Shown here: in pieces, positions 15,968 through 24,091 of the stretch
Layout: every line of letters starts with the position of its first letter
Numbering within the stretch: position 1 is the stretch's first letter
Assembly: GCA_017415775.1 (NCBI GenBank)
Contig: JAFQFC010000031.1
Location: 1 to 59,127 of the forward strand
DNA from: Oscillospiraceae bacterium
Lineage (GTDB): Bacteria; Bacillota; Clostridia; Oscillospirales; Oscillospiraceae
DNA: 59,127 bases
Reading direction: 5' to 3'
The notes under the pieces: model-generated
Told to the model about the DNA's origin: nothing
Databases searched by the model: none
Seen by the model: the letters and a program-made list of their open reading frames with translations, nothing else
Program-made: the position numbers and the translations under genes

Positions 15968-16633
15968 ATGGGAGCGCTGACCTTGCATTATCTGACAAAC
16001 CTGTGGAATTCGCTGGATTTCGGCTCTATGAAAGACCTGGCGCTGCGGCTGGTGTCCGTCTTTTTGTGCCTGACGGTGCATGAGACCTGCCATGGTCTGG
16101 CAGCCTATGCGCTGGGTGATCCCACCGCCAAGCGGCAGCATCGGCTGAGCCTGAATCCGCTGCGGCACATCGACTGGCTCGGTCTTGCCATGATGGTGGT
16201 GGCCGGTTTTGGCTGGGCCAAACCCGTACCGGTGAATCCCAATTATTTCAAAAACCCCAAGCGGGGCATGGCTGTCACGGCTCTGGCGGGCCCTGTGTCC
16301 AACTTTTTGCTGTCGCTTCTGTTGTTGGGAACCCTGTCGGTCCTGTGGAGCCATGGCCGCTCCGATCTCAGCGCTTTTGACCTGTTTTTGCTGGAAACGG
16401 CCATCCTCTCCATCGGCCTGGGCGTGTTCAACCTGATCCCCATCCCGCCACTGGACGGCTCCAAGGTGCTGTTTTCTCTGCTGCCGGACCGTGCCTACAA
16501 TTTTTTGCTGCGCTATGAGCGCATCGGTATGCTGCTTTTGTGGGCCTTGGTGTTTGCCGGTGTGGGCAGCAGCGTGATGGACAATGTCATCTACTTCGTC
16601 TTTGACTTATTCTGCCGCATCGTCGGTATTTGA
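15968..16633 (+). CDS. Site-2 protease family (M50) membrane metallopeptidase
   Basis: A 221-residue polytopic membrane protein. HETCH (HExxH) at about residues 38-42 supplies the zinc ligands and glutamate. The third ligand lies in NLIPIPPLDGSKV (about 156-168). Conserved RRLSLNPLRHIDWLG-type and GWAKPVPVNP motifs mark the short SpoIVFB/YwhC-like group without PDZ or CBS domains. It cleaves membrane-embedded substrates; the substrate is unknown. The ATG at 15968 has only a weak GGGCGAG site 10 nt upstream. It immediately precedes scpA, a frequent Firmicutes arrangement. Confidence 0.88.
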   Translation: MGALTLHYLTNLWNSLDFGSMKDLALRLVSVFLCLTVHETCHGLAAYALGDPTAKRQHRLSLNPLRHIDWLGLAMMVVAGFGWAKPVPVNPNYFKNPKRGMAVTALAGPVSNFLLSLLLLGTLSVLWSHGRSDLSAFDLFLLETAILSIGLGVFNLIPIPPLDGSKVLFSLLPDRAYNFLLRYERIGMLLLWALVFAGVGSSVMDNVIYFVFDLFCRIVGI

Positions 16634-16644
16634 GGTGTATACAT

Positions 16645-17433
16645 TTGGATAATCCGATTTTCAAACTGGAAAAAGTGGTCCAGACCCGCAGCAACGAGGT
16701 CATGGAGGACTTTGAAGGCCCGCTGGACCTGATCCTGTTCCTGCTGAGTAAAAATAAAATAGAGATCCAGGATATTCCTATTGCGCTGATTCTGGAGCAG
16801 TACCTCGCCTATCTGGAGCAGCGCCAGCAGATGGACCTGGAGGTGGCCAGTGAGTTTGTTACCATGGCGGCCCACCTGATGTACATCAAGACCCGTATGC
16901 TGCTGAGCATTGAGGACGAGGAAGCCCAGAGCGAAATGGACGCCCTCATTAAGTCGCTGGAGGAGCGTCAGCGGGGCGAGAGCTACCTGAAGATCAAAAA
17001 GCTCACCGAGCGCCTGGGACCCATGAGCGAGTTTGGCCGCAACGTCATCACCCGCAACCCCGAACCCATGGAGCGGGGCAAGATCTACGAGTACGATCAG
17101 GAGCCGGGCGATCTCATCATCGCTATGCAGGAAGTCATGGACCGTCAGGGTGCGGCAGCCCTGCCGCCGGTGAAGGACTTTGCGGAGATCGTCAAGCGGG
17201 AACCTTATTCTGTGGAGACCAAGGCCAAAGAGATCCTCTCCCGGCTGAAAAGCGGCGGTATTACCCGCTTTTTGCTGCTGTTCCGCGGCAGTAAGAGCCG
17301 CAGCGAGCTGGTAGCCACCTTTATGGCGGTTCTTGAACTGTGCCGCAGCCGCATGATCCGGCTGGCCGGTCCCAGCACCGACTGCACCGTCACTTGGGAA
17401 TGTGACGAACCTGAGAACGAAGTGAGGAACTGA
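16645..17433 (+). CDS. scpA: Segregation and condensation protein A
   Basis: A 262-residue kleisin. The N-terminal SMC-binding motif (FEGPLDLILFLLSKNKIEIQDI) lies near residues 28-50. A helical middle (FVTMAAHLMYIKTRMLL) and a C-terminal winged helix (FLLLFRGSKSRSELVATFMAVLELCRSRMI) follow. With SMC and ScpB it forms bacterial condensin. The start appears to be TTG at 16645, seven bases after GAGGTG. It is coupled to the protease upstream and scpB downstream. Confidence 0.93.
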   Translation: MDNPIFKLEKVVQTRSNEVMEDFEGPLDLILFLLSKNKIEIQDIPIALILEQYLAYLEQRQQMDLEVASEFVTMAAHLMYIKTRMLLSIEDEEAQSEMDALIKSLEERQRGESYLKIKKLTERLGPMSEFGRNVITRNPEPMERGKIYEYDQEPGDLIIAMQEVMDRQGAAALPPVKDFAEIVKREPYSVETKAKEILSRLKSGGITRFLLLFRGSKSRSELVATFMAVLELCRSRMIRLAGPSTDCTVTWECDEPENEVRN

Positions 17434-17436
17434 CAG

Positions 17437-18021
17437 ATGGAACATCTGGAAATGAGAGAGATTGAATCCACCATTGAAGGCATCCTGTTTGCCTCCGGTG
17501 AGCCGGTATCGGTGGACCGCATCTGCGTGGCGCTGGAGATGGATCGTGCTACGGTGGAACTGGTGCTGCAGAAGCTGGCTGACTACTACAGCTACGAGCG
17601 CCGAGGCATCCGACTGGTGCGGATGGACGATACGTGGCAGCTGTGCTCTGCCCCCGAGTATGCCGACACCATCCGCAAGGCTTTTGAGATCCGCAAGCCG
17701 GCCAAGCTGAGCCAGCCTGCCCTGGAAGTGCTGACGATCATCGCTTACTATCAGCCTACCACCCGTGCCTATGTGGACCAGATCCGCGGCGTGGACAGCT
17801 CCTATACGGTGAGCCTGCTGCTGGAGCGTAAGCTCATTGAGGAGTGCGGCCGCCTGCAGGTGCCGGGCCGTCCCCATCTGTATCGTACGACCAAGGCGTT
17901 CCTGCGGGCTTTCCATCTGAACTCGCTGGAGGACCTGCCGGAGATGCCCGGTCTGGAGGCCGACGGTCAGCTGCGGTTGGGTGACGACGGTGCCGTGCTG
18001 ACGGAACCGGGCGAGCAATAA
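17437..18021 (+). CDS. scpB: Segregation and condensation protein B
   Basis: A 194-residue protein with two winged-helix domains. Recognisable motifs are IEGILFASGEPVSVDRI (about 11-27), LSQPALEVLTIIAYYQPTTRA and the GRPHLYRTT block. ScpB binds the ScpA kleisin as a dimer within the SMC condensin. It starts 3 nt after scpA, with GAGGAA upstream. Confidence 0.95.
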   Translation: MEHLEMREIESTIEGILFASGEPVSVDRICVALEMDRATVELVLQKLADYYSYERRGIRLVRMDDTWQLCSAPEYADTIRKAFEIRKPAKLSQPALEVLTIIAYYQPTTRAYVDQIRGVDSSYTVSLLLERKLIEECGRLQVPGRPHLYRTTKAFLRAFHLNSLEDLPEMPGLEADGQLRLGDDGAVLTEPGEQ

Positions 18022-18056
18022 AACGCATCTGAAAACCTGAGAAGGGGGGGAGTATT

Positions 18057-18734
18057 GTGATCGGCTGGTATATTCTGGGCGGGATCCTTCTGCTGCTGGC
18101 AGTCGTGTGGCTGCTGCGTGTAGGCGTGGATGTCTGCTTCGGGGACGAACTGTGCGTTGCCGTGAAGATCGGACCGGCGAAGATCACGGTGCTGCCCCAA
18201 CAGGAAAAAAAGAAGAAACCCAAGAAGAAAAAGAAGGAAAAAACGGAAAAGACTGCCGAAAAACCGGCAAAAAAGAAGGAGAAAAAGAAACTTCCTTTCA
18301 CTTTTTCCGATATTCGCTCGGCGGTGCCGGTGCTGTTTGAGGCCCTGAAAAAGGCGCTGGGCAAGATCCGGCGCCGGATGCGGATCGATCCTCTGGACGT
18401 ATGCGTGATCTTCGCCGGTGATGACCCCGCCAAGGTGGCGGAGATGTTCGGTTGGGCCAACAGCGCCATGTGGGCCATGATGCCCCAACTGGAACGGCTG
18501 CTGCAGATCCCGGACCCCCACATTCATCTGGGCGTGGACTATGAGCGCTATGATCTGCATGCCGAAGGCCGGGTGGGCGTCACCTTCCGGGTGGGCGATC
18601 TGATCGTCATCGGCCTGACGCTGGCCGTCCCGGCACTGAAATGGTATCTGGGCTGGCGCAAGGAAGTCAAGCGTAGGGAAGAAGCGGCAAAAAAGGCACA
18701 GGAAACGCAAAAAAACGAAACAAAAAACGTTTGA
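18057..18734 (+). CDS. DUF2953 (YtfI-like) membrane-anchored protein
   Basis: A 225-residue protein with an N-terminal transmembrane helix (about 3-21), a short beta region, a very lysine-rich linker (about residues 43-80) and a C-terminal DUF2953 domain, ending in a second hydrophobic stretch (VGDLIVIGLTLAVPALKWYLGW) and a charged tail. The ytfI-ytfJ pairing is known from Bacillus and is repeated here. Its function is unknown, with a probable sporulation link through the neighbouring ytfJ. The GTG start is supported by GGGGGGAG. Confidence 0.75.
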   Translation: MIGWYILGGILLLLAVVWLLRVGVDVCFGDELCVAVKIGPAKITVLPQQEKKKKPKKKKKEKTEKTAEKPAKKKEKKKLPFTFSDIRSAVPVLFEALKKALGKIRRRMRIDPLDVCVIFAGDDPAKVAEMFGWANSAMWAMMPQLERLLQIPDPHIHLGVDYERYDLHAEGRVGVTFRVGDLIVIGLTLAVPALKWYLGWRKEVKRREEAAKKAQETQKNETKNV

Positions 18735-18755
18735 TATAGGAAAGGATGCATGGTT

Positions 18756-19148
18756 ATGAACGAGAAGAAGACCCAGCTGAGCGACCTGATGGCCAGCTCT
18801 ATGGACAAGATCCGAGAGATGGTGGATTCCAACACCATTATCGGCCAGCCCATCGTCACCGCTGACGGTGTGACCCTGATCCCCGTGACCCGCCTGAGCT
18901 TCGGTTTTGGCTGCGGCGGCGGTGACTACGGCAAGCAGGCCGGTGCCAGCCATTTCGGCGGCGGCAGCACCGCCGGCGTCCGTGTGGAGCCTGTGGCTTT
19001 CCTGGTGGTGAAGGACGGCGCTACCCGTGTGATGCCCGTGGCCCTGCCTGCCATGAGCACCGCTGACCGTGTCATCGAAATGGTGCCGCAGGTCATGGAT
19101 CGTGTGGAAAATTATATCGACAGAAAAAAGGCAAACGGCGAGGCGTAA
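18756..19148 (+). CDS. ytfJ: GerW/YtfJ family sporulation protein
   Basis: A 130-residue protein. The family signature runs through IREMVDSNTIIGQPIVTADGVTLIPVTRLSFGFG, then a glycine-rich loop (CGGGDYG, FGGGSTAGVRVEPVAFLVV). In Bacillus the homologue is forespore-expressed and needed for normal spore germination. A second ATG is taken as the start because AGGAAAGGA is 9 nt from it, against 3 nt for the ATG at 18750. It is co-directional with the DUF2953 gene and a D,D-carboxypeptidase. Confidence 0.88.
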   Translation: MNEKKTQLSDLMASSMDKIREMVDSNTIIGQPIVTADGVTLIPVTRLSFGFGCGGGDYGKQAGASHFGGGSTAGVRVEPVAFLVVKDGATRVMPVALPAMSTADRVIEMVPQVMDRVENYIDRKKANGEA

Positions 19149-19191
19149 GGGAATATACTGAGAGCACCAACTTGAAAAAGGGTGATCTCTC

Positions 19192-19989
19192 CTGCGTAAA
19201 ATCATATTGCTGCTGGCCTGTGCCGCTCTGCTGCTGAGCGGCGCAGCGCCTTGCTATGCCGATGCCGTGGGCACTTCCGCCACCGCTGCCATTTTGCTGG
19301 ATGCGGACACGGGGAATGTGCTGTACGAAAAAGATGCCGACCGTTCCATGCTGATCGCCAGTACCACCAAGATTTTGACGGCGCTGGTGGCGTTGGAGTG
19401 CGCCCCGCTGCAAAAGGAGATCACTGTCACGGCTGACCATATGGTGGAAGGCTCCTCCATGTATCTCAAGCCGGGAGAGACGGTGACGGTGGAAGCGCTG
19501 CTGTACGGCCTGCTGCTGTGCAGCGGCAACGATGCGGCGCTGGCGCTGGCCGATGCCTGCTGCGGCAGCGTGGAGAGCTTTGTGGCGGAAATGAACCGCA
19601 AGGCGGCGGAATTGGGGATGGAACATTCCTCTTTCGCCAACCCCAACGGACTGGATGCGGAGAATCATCGTTCCACCGCCCGGGATATGGCTATTCTGGC
19701 GGCTGCTGCGGCCCAAGACCCCATATTTGTGCGCCTTTGCTCCACTTCGCAGGCGCATATTGCCGGGCGTACCATGACCAACCACAATCGCCTTCTGCGG
19801 GAAGTGGAGGGCTGTATCGGCATGAAAACCGGCTACACCAAGGCTGCCGGCCGTACGCTGGTGACCTGCACCGTCCGCAACGGCCGCACGCTGGTGGCGG
19901 TGACGCTGTGCGACGGCAACGACTGGGCCGATCACAAGGCCCTGTACCAATACGGATTTGAGAAAATCACCAAGGAGGAAGCGCCGTGA
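19192..19989 (+). CDS. D-alanyl-D-alanine carboxypeptidase (S11, DacF/DacB-like)
   Basis: A secreted penicillin-binding protein of the S11 family. Catalytic motifs are STTK (SxxK), SGN and KTG, all present and in order. It trims the terminal D-Ala from peptidoglycan stem peptides and is probably involved in spore cortex or vegetative wall maturation. No ATG, GTG or TTG gives a complete signal peptide. The best N-terminus, RKIILLLACAALLLSGAAPCYA preceded by a start residue, needs CTG at 19192, with GGGTGATC just upstream. A TTG at 19207 would remove the basic residues. It overlaps rluB by 4 bp. Confidence 0.85.
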   Translation: MRKIILLLACAALLLSGAAPCYADAVGTSATAAILLDADTGNVLYEKDADRSMLIASTTKILTALVALECAPLQKEITVTADHMVEGSSMYLKPGETVTVEALLYGLLLCSGNDAALALADACCGSVESFVAEMNRKAAELGMEHSSFANPNGLDAENHRSTARDMAILAAAAAQDPIFVRLCSTSQAHIAGRTMTNHNRLLREVEGCIGMKTGYTKAAGRTLVTCTVRNGRTLVAVTLCDGNDWADHKALYQYGFEKITKEEAP

Positions 19990-20702
19990 CGGAGCGACTG
20001 CAAAAAATCATAGCCCGCTCCGGCCTGTGTTCCCGCCGGGCAGCGGAAGACCTGCTGCGTGCAGGGAAAGTGCGGGTCAACGGCGCTGTGGCTGCCTTGG
20101 GCGATCAGGCCGACCCGGAGACGGATGAGATCGCCGTGGACGGCCGCCCTCTGGCTGCAAAGCCCCAGGCGGTGTACCTGATGCTCCACAAGCCTCGGGG
20201 CTATGTCACCACCCTCAGCGACGAGTATGGACGGAAAACGGCGGCGGAGCTGGTGGCTGACTGCGGCCAGCGTGTGTTCCCCGTGGGACGGCTGGACAAG
20301 GAATCAGAGGGCCTGCTCCTCTTTACCAATGACGGCGCACTGATGCAGCGCCTGATCCATCCCAGCGGCGAGGTGGACAAGACCTATCATGTGACGGTCC
20401 GTGGCGCTTTGGAGACGGCAGTGGACAAGCTGTCGGCCCTGCGGGATGTGGAGGGGGAACCCATCCGTCCTGCCCGTGTGCGGCTGCTGGAGCAGCGGAG
20501 CAGAGAACTGCTGCTGGAGATCGTGATTCACGAGGGAAAAAACCGACAGATCCGCCGTATGTGCCGTCAGTGCGGGCTGGAAGTGGCACGGCTGCAGCGG
20601 GTGGGGGAGCATACCCTGACGCTGGGCAGCCTGGCACCGGGCCGCTGGCGGTATTTGACAGAGGAAGAAGTTAGGATATTGAAGGGAAGCGACAGAGCAT
20701 GA
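19986..20702 (+). CDS. rluB: Ribosomal pseudouridine synthase, RsuA/RluB family
   Basis: A 238-residue enzyme. An N-terminal S4 RNA-binding domain (ERLQKIIARSGLCSRRAAEDLLRAGKVRVNG) is followed by the catalytic domain with VGRLDKESEGLLL, whose aspartate is catalytic, and NRQIRRMCRQCGL. The family makes a pseudouridine in 23S (RluB) or 16S (RsuA) rRNA; in this Firmicutes context, after scpB and dacF, RluB is the usual call. The GTG start overlaps the carboxypeptidase gene. Confidence 0.9.
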   Translation: MTERLQKIIARSGLCSRRAAEDLLRAGKVRVNGAVAALGDQADPETDEIAVDGRPLAAKPQAVYLMLHKPRGYVTTLSDEYGRKTAAELVADCGQRVFPVGRLDKESEGLLLFTNDGALMQRLIHPSGEVDKTYHVTVRGALETAVDKLSALRDVEGEPIRPARVRLLEQRSRELLLEIVIHEGKNRQIRRMCRQCGLEVARLQRVGEHTLTLGSLAPGRWRYLTEEEVRILKGSDRA

Positions 20703-21565
20703 AAGACAATGTGCTGCAGACGATCCAGGATAACGCCGGCACCTTTTCCAAGGGCCAGAAGCGGATCGCCCAGTATATCCGGGAGAACTACGATAAAGCG
20801 GCTTTTATGACGGCCAGCCGTTTGGGCGAGGCCGCCCAGGTCAGCGAGTCCACGGTGGTGCGCTTTGCGGCCCAACTGGGTTACGAGGGGTATCCCGAGA
20901 TGCAGAAGGCGCTGCAGGAGCTGATCCGTGGCCGCCTGACTTCCATCCAGCGTATTCAGGCATCTCACGAACAAATCAGCGGCCAGGACATTCTGGGCAC
21001 TGTGATGCAGCGTGACATGGACGGAATCCACACGGCGGTGGAAGGATTGGACCGTCAGGCCTTCAACGCTGCGGTGGACAAGCTGATGCGGGCCAAGCAC
21101 ATTTACATTCTGGGTGTGCGCTCGTCTGCGTATCTGGCAGGCTACCTGCATTTTTACTTCCACCTGATTTTCCCCAATGTAACGCTGGTGCAGAATCTGG
21201 CCGGCGGTGAAATTTTTGAACAGATGGTCCGCATCGGTCCCGATGATGTGCTGGTGGGCATCAGTTTTCCCCGCTATTCCAAACTGGCGGTCAGCGCAGT
21301 GGAGTTTGCCCGCAGCCGTGGTGCGGAAGTGGTGGCCATCACCGACAGCAAGATGTCGCCCCTTTATAAGCTGGCCGACACATCGCTGCTGGTGCGCAGC
21401 GACATGATCTCCTTTGTGGACTCTATGACGGTGCCCCTGAGCCTGCTCAATGCGCTGATCGTGGCGGTGGGCCAGCAGAAGCACGAGGAAGTGTCCAGCA
21501 CTTTCTCCGAGATGGAGAGTGTCTGGTCTACATACAGTATTTTCGGTAAAGCAGAAGATGAGTAA
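20699..21565 (+). CDS. MurR/RpiR family transcriptional regulator
   Basis: A 288-residue regulator. The N-terminal HTH_6 domain (FSKGQKRIAQYIRENYDKAAFMTASRLGEAAQVSESTVVRFAAQLGYEG) is followed by a SIS phosphosugar-binding domain from about residue 120 (HIYILGVRSSAYLAGYL, VLVGISFPRYSK). Relatives sense sugar phosphates such as MurNAc-6-phosphate. Its start overlaps the rluB stop. No sugar catabolic genes are adjacent, so its regulon lies elsewhere or concerns this wall-related operon. Confidence 0.88.
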   Translation: MKDNVLQTIQDNAGTFSKGQKRIAQYIRENYDKAAFMTASRLGEAAQVSESTVVRFAAQLGYEGYPEMQKALQELIRGRLTSIQRIQASHEQISGQDILGTVMQRDMDGIHTAVEGLDRQAFNAAVDKLMRAKHIYILGVRSSAYLAGYLHFYFHLIFPNVTLVQNLAGGEIFEQMVRIGPDDVLVGISFPRYSKLAVSAVEFARSRGAEVVAITDSKMSPLYKLADTSLLVRSDMISFVDSMTVPLSLLNALIVAVGQQKHEEVSSTFSEMESVWSTYSIFGKAEDE

Positions 21566-22793
21566 GAAAATCGTAGTCATCGGCGGCGGTGCTGCCGGTA
21601 TGATGGCAGCCATCTCCGCCGCTGAGAGAGGCGGGCAGGTAACGCTGCTGGAACCCAACGAGCGGTTGGGCAAGAAACTGAATATTACCGGCAAGGGCCG
21701 CTGTAATGTGACCAACAACTGCTCCATGGAGGAATTGATGGCCAACATTCCCTGTAACGGAAAATTCCTTTACAGTGCCTTTTCCCGCTTTAATTCTCAG
21801 GACACCATGGCCTTTTTTGAGGCGCTGGGCGTCCCTCTGAAGACGGAGCGGGGCAACCGGGTGTTTCCCCAGTCCGACAGTGCTTTTGACATCTCCGACG
21901 CACTGCGTTTCCGGATGCGCAAGCTGAATGTCCGCTGGGAACGGGATCGTGCCACTGCTGTGGAGACTGAGGAAGGCGCTGTCTGCGCCGTGGCGGGTGA
22001 GCAGAAGCGCTATGAGGCCGACGCTGTCATTATCGCCACCGGCGGCATGTCCTATCCCGGCACCGGCAGCACCGGCGACGGCTATCGCATGGCCGAATCG
22101 CTGGGTCACACCATCGTGGAGCCCCGGGGCTCTCTGGTGCCGCTGCAGAGCGACGAGCCCGACTGCGCCAGAATGCAGGGACTGGCCCTGAAGAATGTGG
22201 AACTGACGGTTTATAACCAGAAGAATAAAGTGGTGTTCCGGGAGTTCGGCGAGATGCTGTTCACCCATTTTGGCGTATCCGGCCCGCTGGTGCTGTCTGC
22301 CAGCGCCCATCTGCGCCGCTGGGACAAGGAGCGCTACCGCCTGTCCATCGACCTGAAGCCGGCGCTGGACGAGCAGAAGCTGGAGGCCCGGATACTCCGT
22401 GATCTGACGGAGCAGAGCAACCGCGACTTTGAGAAGATCGTGGGTGGTCTGGTGCCCCACAGCATGGTGAGCGTGGTGCTGGACAAGCTGCACCTTTCCG
22501 GTGAGCTGAAGGCCCACTCCGTCACCCGGGAACAGCGCCGTGGGCTGGTGGAGCTTTTGAAGAAGTTCCCTGTGTCCGTCATGGGGCCCCGGCCCGTGCG
22601 GGAGGCTATTGTGACCTCCGGCGGCGTGAAGGTGGGCGAGGTTCAGCCTGCCACCATGGAGTCCAAAAAGATTGCCGGCCTCTATTTTGCCGGTGAGGTG
22701 CTGGATGTGGACGCCTATACCGGCGGCTTTAACCTGCAGATCGCCTGGGCCACCGGGCGGACGGCAGGCATCTGCGCCGCAGAGAAGGAGTAA
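21558..22793 (+). CDS. YhiN/HI0933 family NAD(P)/FAD-dependent oxidoreductase
   Basis: A 411-residue flavoprotein. The N-terminal FAD-binding fold is VVIGGGAAGMMAAISAAERG with E at the strand end. It continues with LNITGKGRCNVTNN, the ATGGMSYPGTGSTGDGY block and a C-terminal FAGEVLDVDAYTGGFNLQIAWATG, all diagnostic of the HI0933 family. The reaction is not established. It overlaps the murR-like gene by 8 bp and precedes cmk. Confidence 0.9.
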   Translation: MSKKIVVIGGGAAGMMAAISAAERGGQVTLLEPNERLGKKLNITGKGRCNVTNNCSMEELMANIPCNGKFLYSAFSRFNSQDTMAFFEALGVPLKTERGNRVFPQSDSAFDISDALRFRMRKLNVRWERDRATAVETEEGAVCAVAGEQKRYEADAVIIATGGMSYPGTGSTGDGYRMAESLGHTIVEPRGSLVPLQSDEPDCARMQGLALKNVELTVYNQKNKVVFREFGEMLFTHFGVSGPLVLSASAHLRRWDKERYRLSIDLKPALDEQKLEARILRDLTEQSNRDFEKIVGGLVPHSMVSVVLDKLHLSGELKAHSVTREQRRGLVELLKKFPVSVMGPRPVREAIVTSGGVKVGEVQPATMESKKIAGLYFAGEVLDVDAYTGGFNLQIAWATGRTAGICAAEKE

Positions 22794-22799
22794 GGAAGT

Positions 22800-23483
22800 A
22801 TGGAAAAGAAGATCTATTCCGTGGCGGTGGACGGCCCCTCCGGTGCCGGCAAGAGCACGCTGGCCAAGGCGGCGGCGGCCAAGCTGGGCATCGTCTATGT
22901 GGACACCGGTGCCATCTACCGTTCCATCGGCTACTATGTCTATCGTAAGGGTATTGATCCCAAGGATGCCCCGGCGGTCATTGCCATTTTGCCGGAATTG
23001 GACATCCGGATGTGTTACGGCGAGGACGGCGTGCAGCGCATGATCCTTAACGGGGAGGATGTGTCTGCCCAGATCCGCCTGCCGGAGATGAGCATGTACG
23101 CTTCCGCCGTGTCGGCCATCCCCGAGGTGCGCACTTTTCTGCTGGAGATGCAGCGGCAGATCGCCCGCACGACTGCTGTCATCATGGATGGCCGCGATAT
23201 CGGTACGGTGGTACTGCCCGACGCCGAAGTGAAGATTTTCCTCACCGCTTCGGCAGAGATCCGCGCCCGGCGCCGTATGAAGGAACTGGAGCAGCGGGGA
23301 ACACCCCAACCTTTCGAGGAGGTGCTGCAGCAGATCGTGGAGCGTGACTGGGCTGACAGTCATCGGGAGGCTGCGCCCCTGAAGCAGGCCGACGATGCAG
23401 TGCTGCTGGATACCGGTCTGCTGAACTTTGAGGAAAGTCTGACGGCTCTTTTGAACATCATCCGGGAGAAGGTGGGCGTATGA
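22800..23483 (+). CDS. cmk: Cytidylate kinase
   Basis: A 227-residue P-loop kinase. GPSGAGKSTLAK lies near residues 12-23, the nucleotide-binding YVDTGAIYRSIGY follows, and DGRDIGTVVLPDA marks the CMP-specific site. It phosphorylates CMP and dCMP. The order cmk-plsC-ispH-rpsA is the widespread Clostridia arrangement and is kept here. TAAGGA lies just upstream of the ATG. Confidence 0.96.
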   Translation: MEKKIYSVAVDGPSGAGKSTLAKAAAAKLGIVYVDTGAIYRSIGYYVYRKGIDPKDAPAVIAILPELDIRMCYGEDGVQRMILNGEDVSAQIRLPEMSMYASAVSAIPEVRTFLLEMQRQIARTTAVIMDGRDIGTVVLPDAEVKIFLTASAEIRARRRMKELEQRGTPQPFEEVLQQIVERDWADSHREAAPLKQADDAVLLDTGLLNFEESLTALLNIIREKVGV

Positions 23484-24091
23484 GCGAAGTGAAGGAAGCG
23501 AAGAATGTATTCTACCGCCGGCTTTACCGTCTGCTGGCCCCGCTGATCCGTCTGTTGTTCCCGCTGGATGTGCAGGGACTGGAACATTTGACCGACGAGG
23601 CCGTGGTGCTTTGCCCCAACCATACCAACGGATGGGATCCCATCCTGCTGGCCTGCGCACTGCGTTATGACACGCCCCTGCGCTTTATGGCCAAGAAGCA
23701 GCTGATGGAAACGCCGGTCATCGGTTGGCTGGCTGCCAAGATGGGTGCTTTCGGTGTTGACCGAGGCAACTCGGACATCACTGCCATCAAGACGTCCATT
23801 CGCTGCCTGAAAGAGGGCTGGAAGCTGGTAATCTTCCCGGAGGGTACCCGGGTGAAGGAAGGCGAGGAGGCGGAGGCCAAGGGCGGCGCTGCCATGATCG
23901 CCATTCGTGCCGGTGTGCAGATGCAGCCGGTGTACATTGCTACGAAGAAGCGCATGTTCCGCAAGACGAAAATCGTCTTTGGCCCTGCCTATGCACCGGT
24001 CTATACGGGCCGCAAGGGTACGGCAGAGGAATATCAGGCCAACGTGGATGAGATCATGCGCCAGATCAGAGAAATGGGTGGTCAGGAATGA
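23480..24091 (+). CDS. plsC: 1-acyl-sn-glycerol-3-phosphate acyltransferase
   Basis: A 203-residue membrane-associated acyltransferase. NHTNGWDP (HX4D) lies near residue 47, VDRGNSD and FPEGTR follow further on. It adds the second acyl chain to make phosphatidic acid. The N-terminus has a hydrophobic stretch, LYRLLAPLIRLLFPL. ATGA overlaps couple it to cmk and to ispH-rpsA. Confidence 0.93.
   Translation: MSEVKEAKNVFYRRLYRLLAPLIRLLFPLDVQGLEHLTDEAVVLCPNHTNGWDPILLACALRYDTPLRFMAKKQLMETPVIGWLAAKMGAFGVDRGNSDITAIKTSIRCLKEGWKLVIFPEGTRVKEGEEAEAKGGAAMIAIRAGVQMQPVYIATKKRMFRKTKIVFGPAYAPVYTGRKGTAEEYQANVDEIMRQIREMGGQE

Noticed and set aside
21528-23660. A 710-codon minus-strand frame across yhiN and cmk
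   Set aside because: Antisense shadow with no recognisable motif; the plus-strand genes are complete and conserved.
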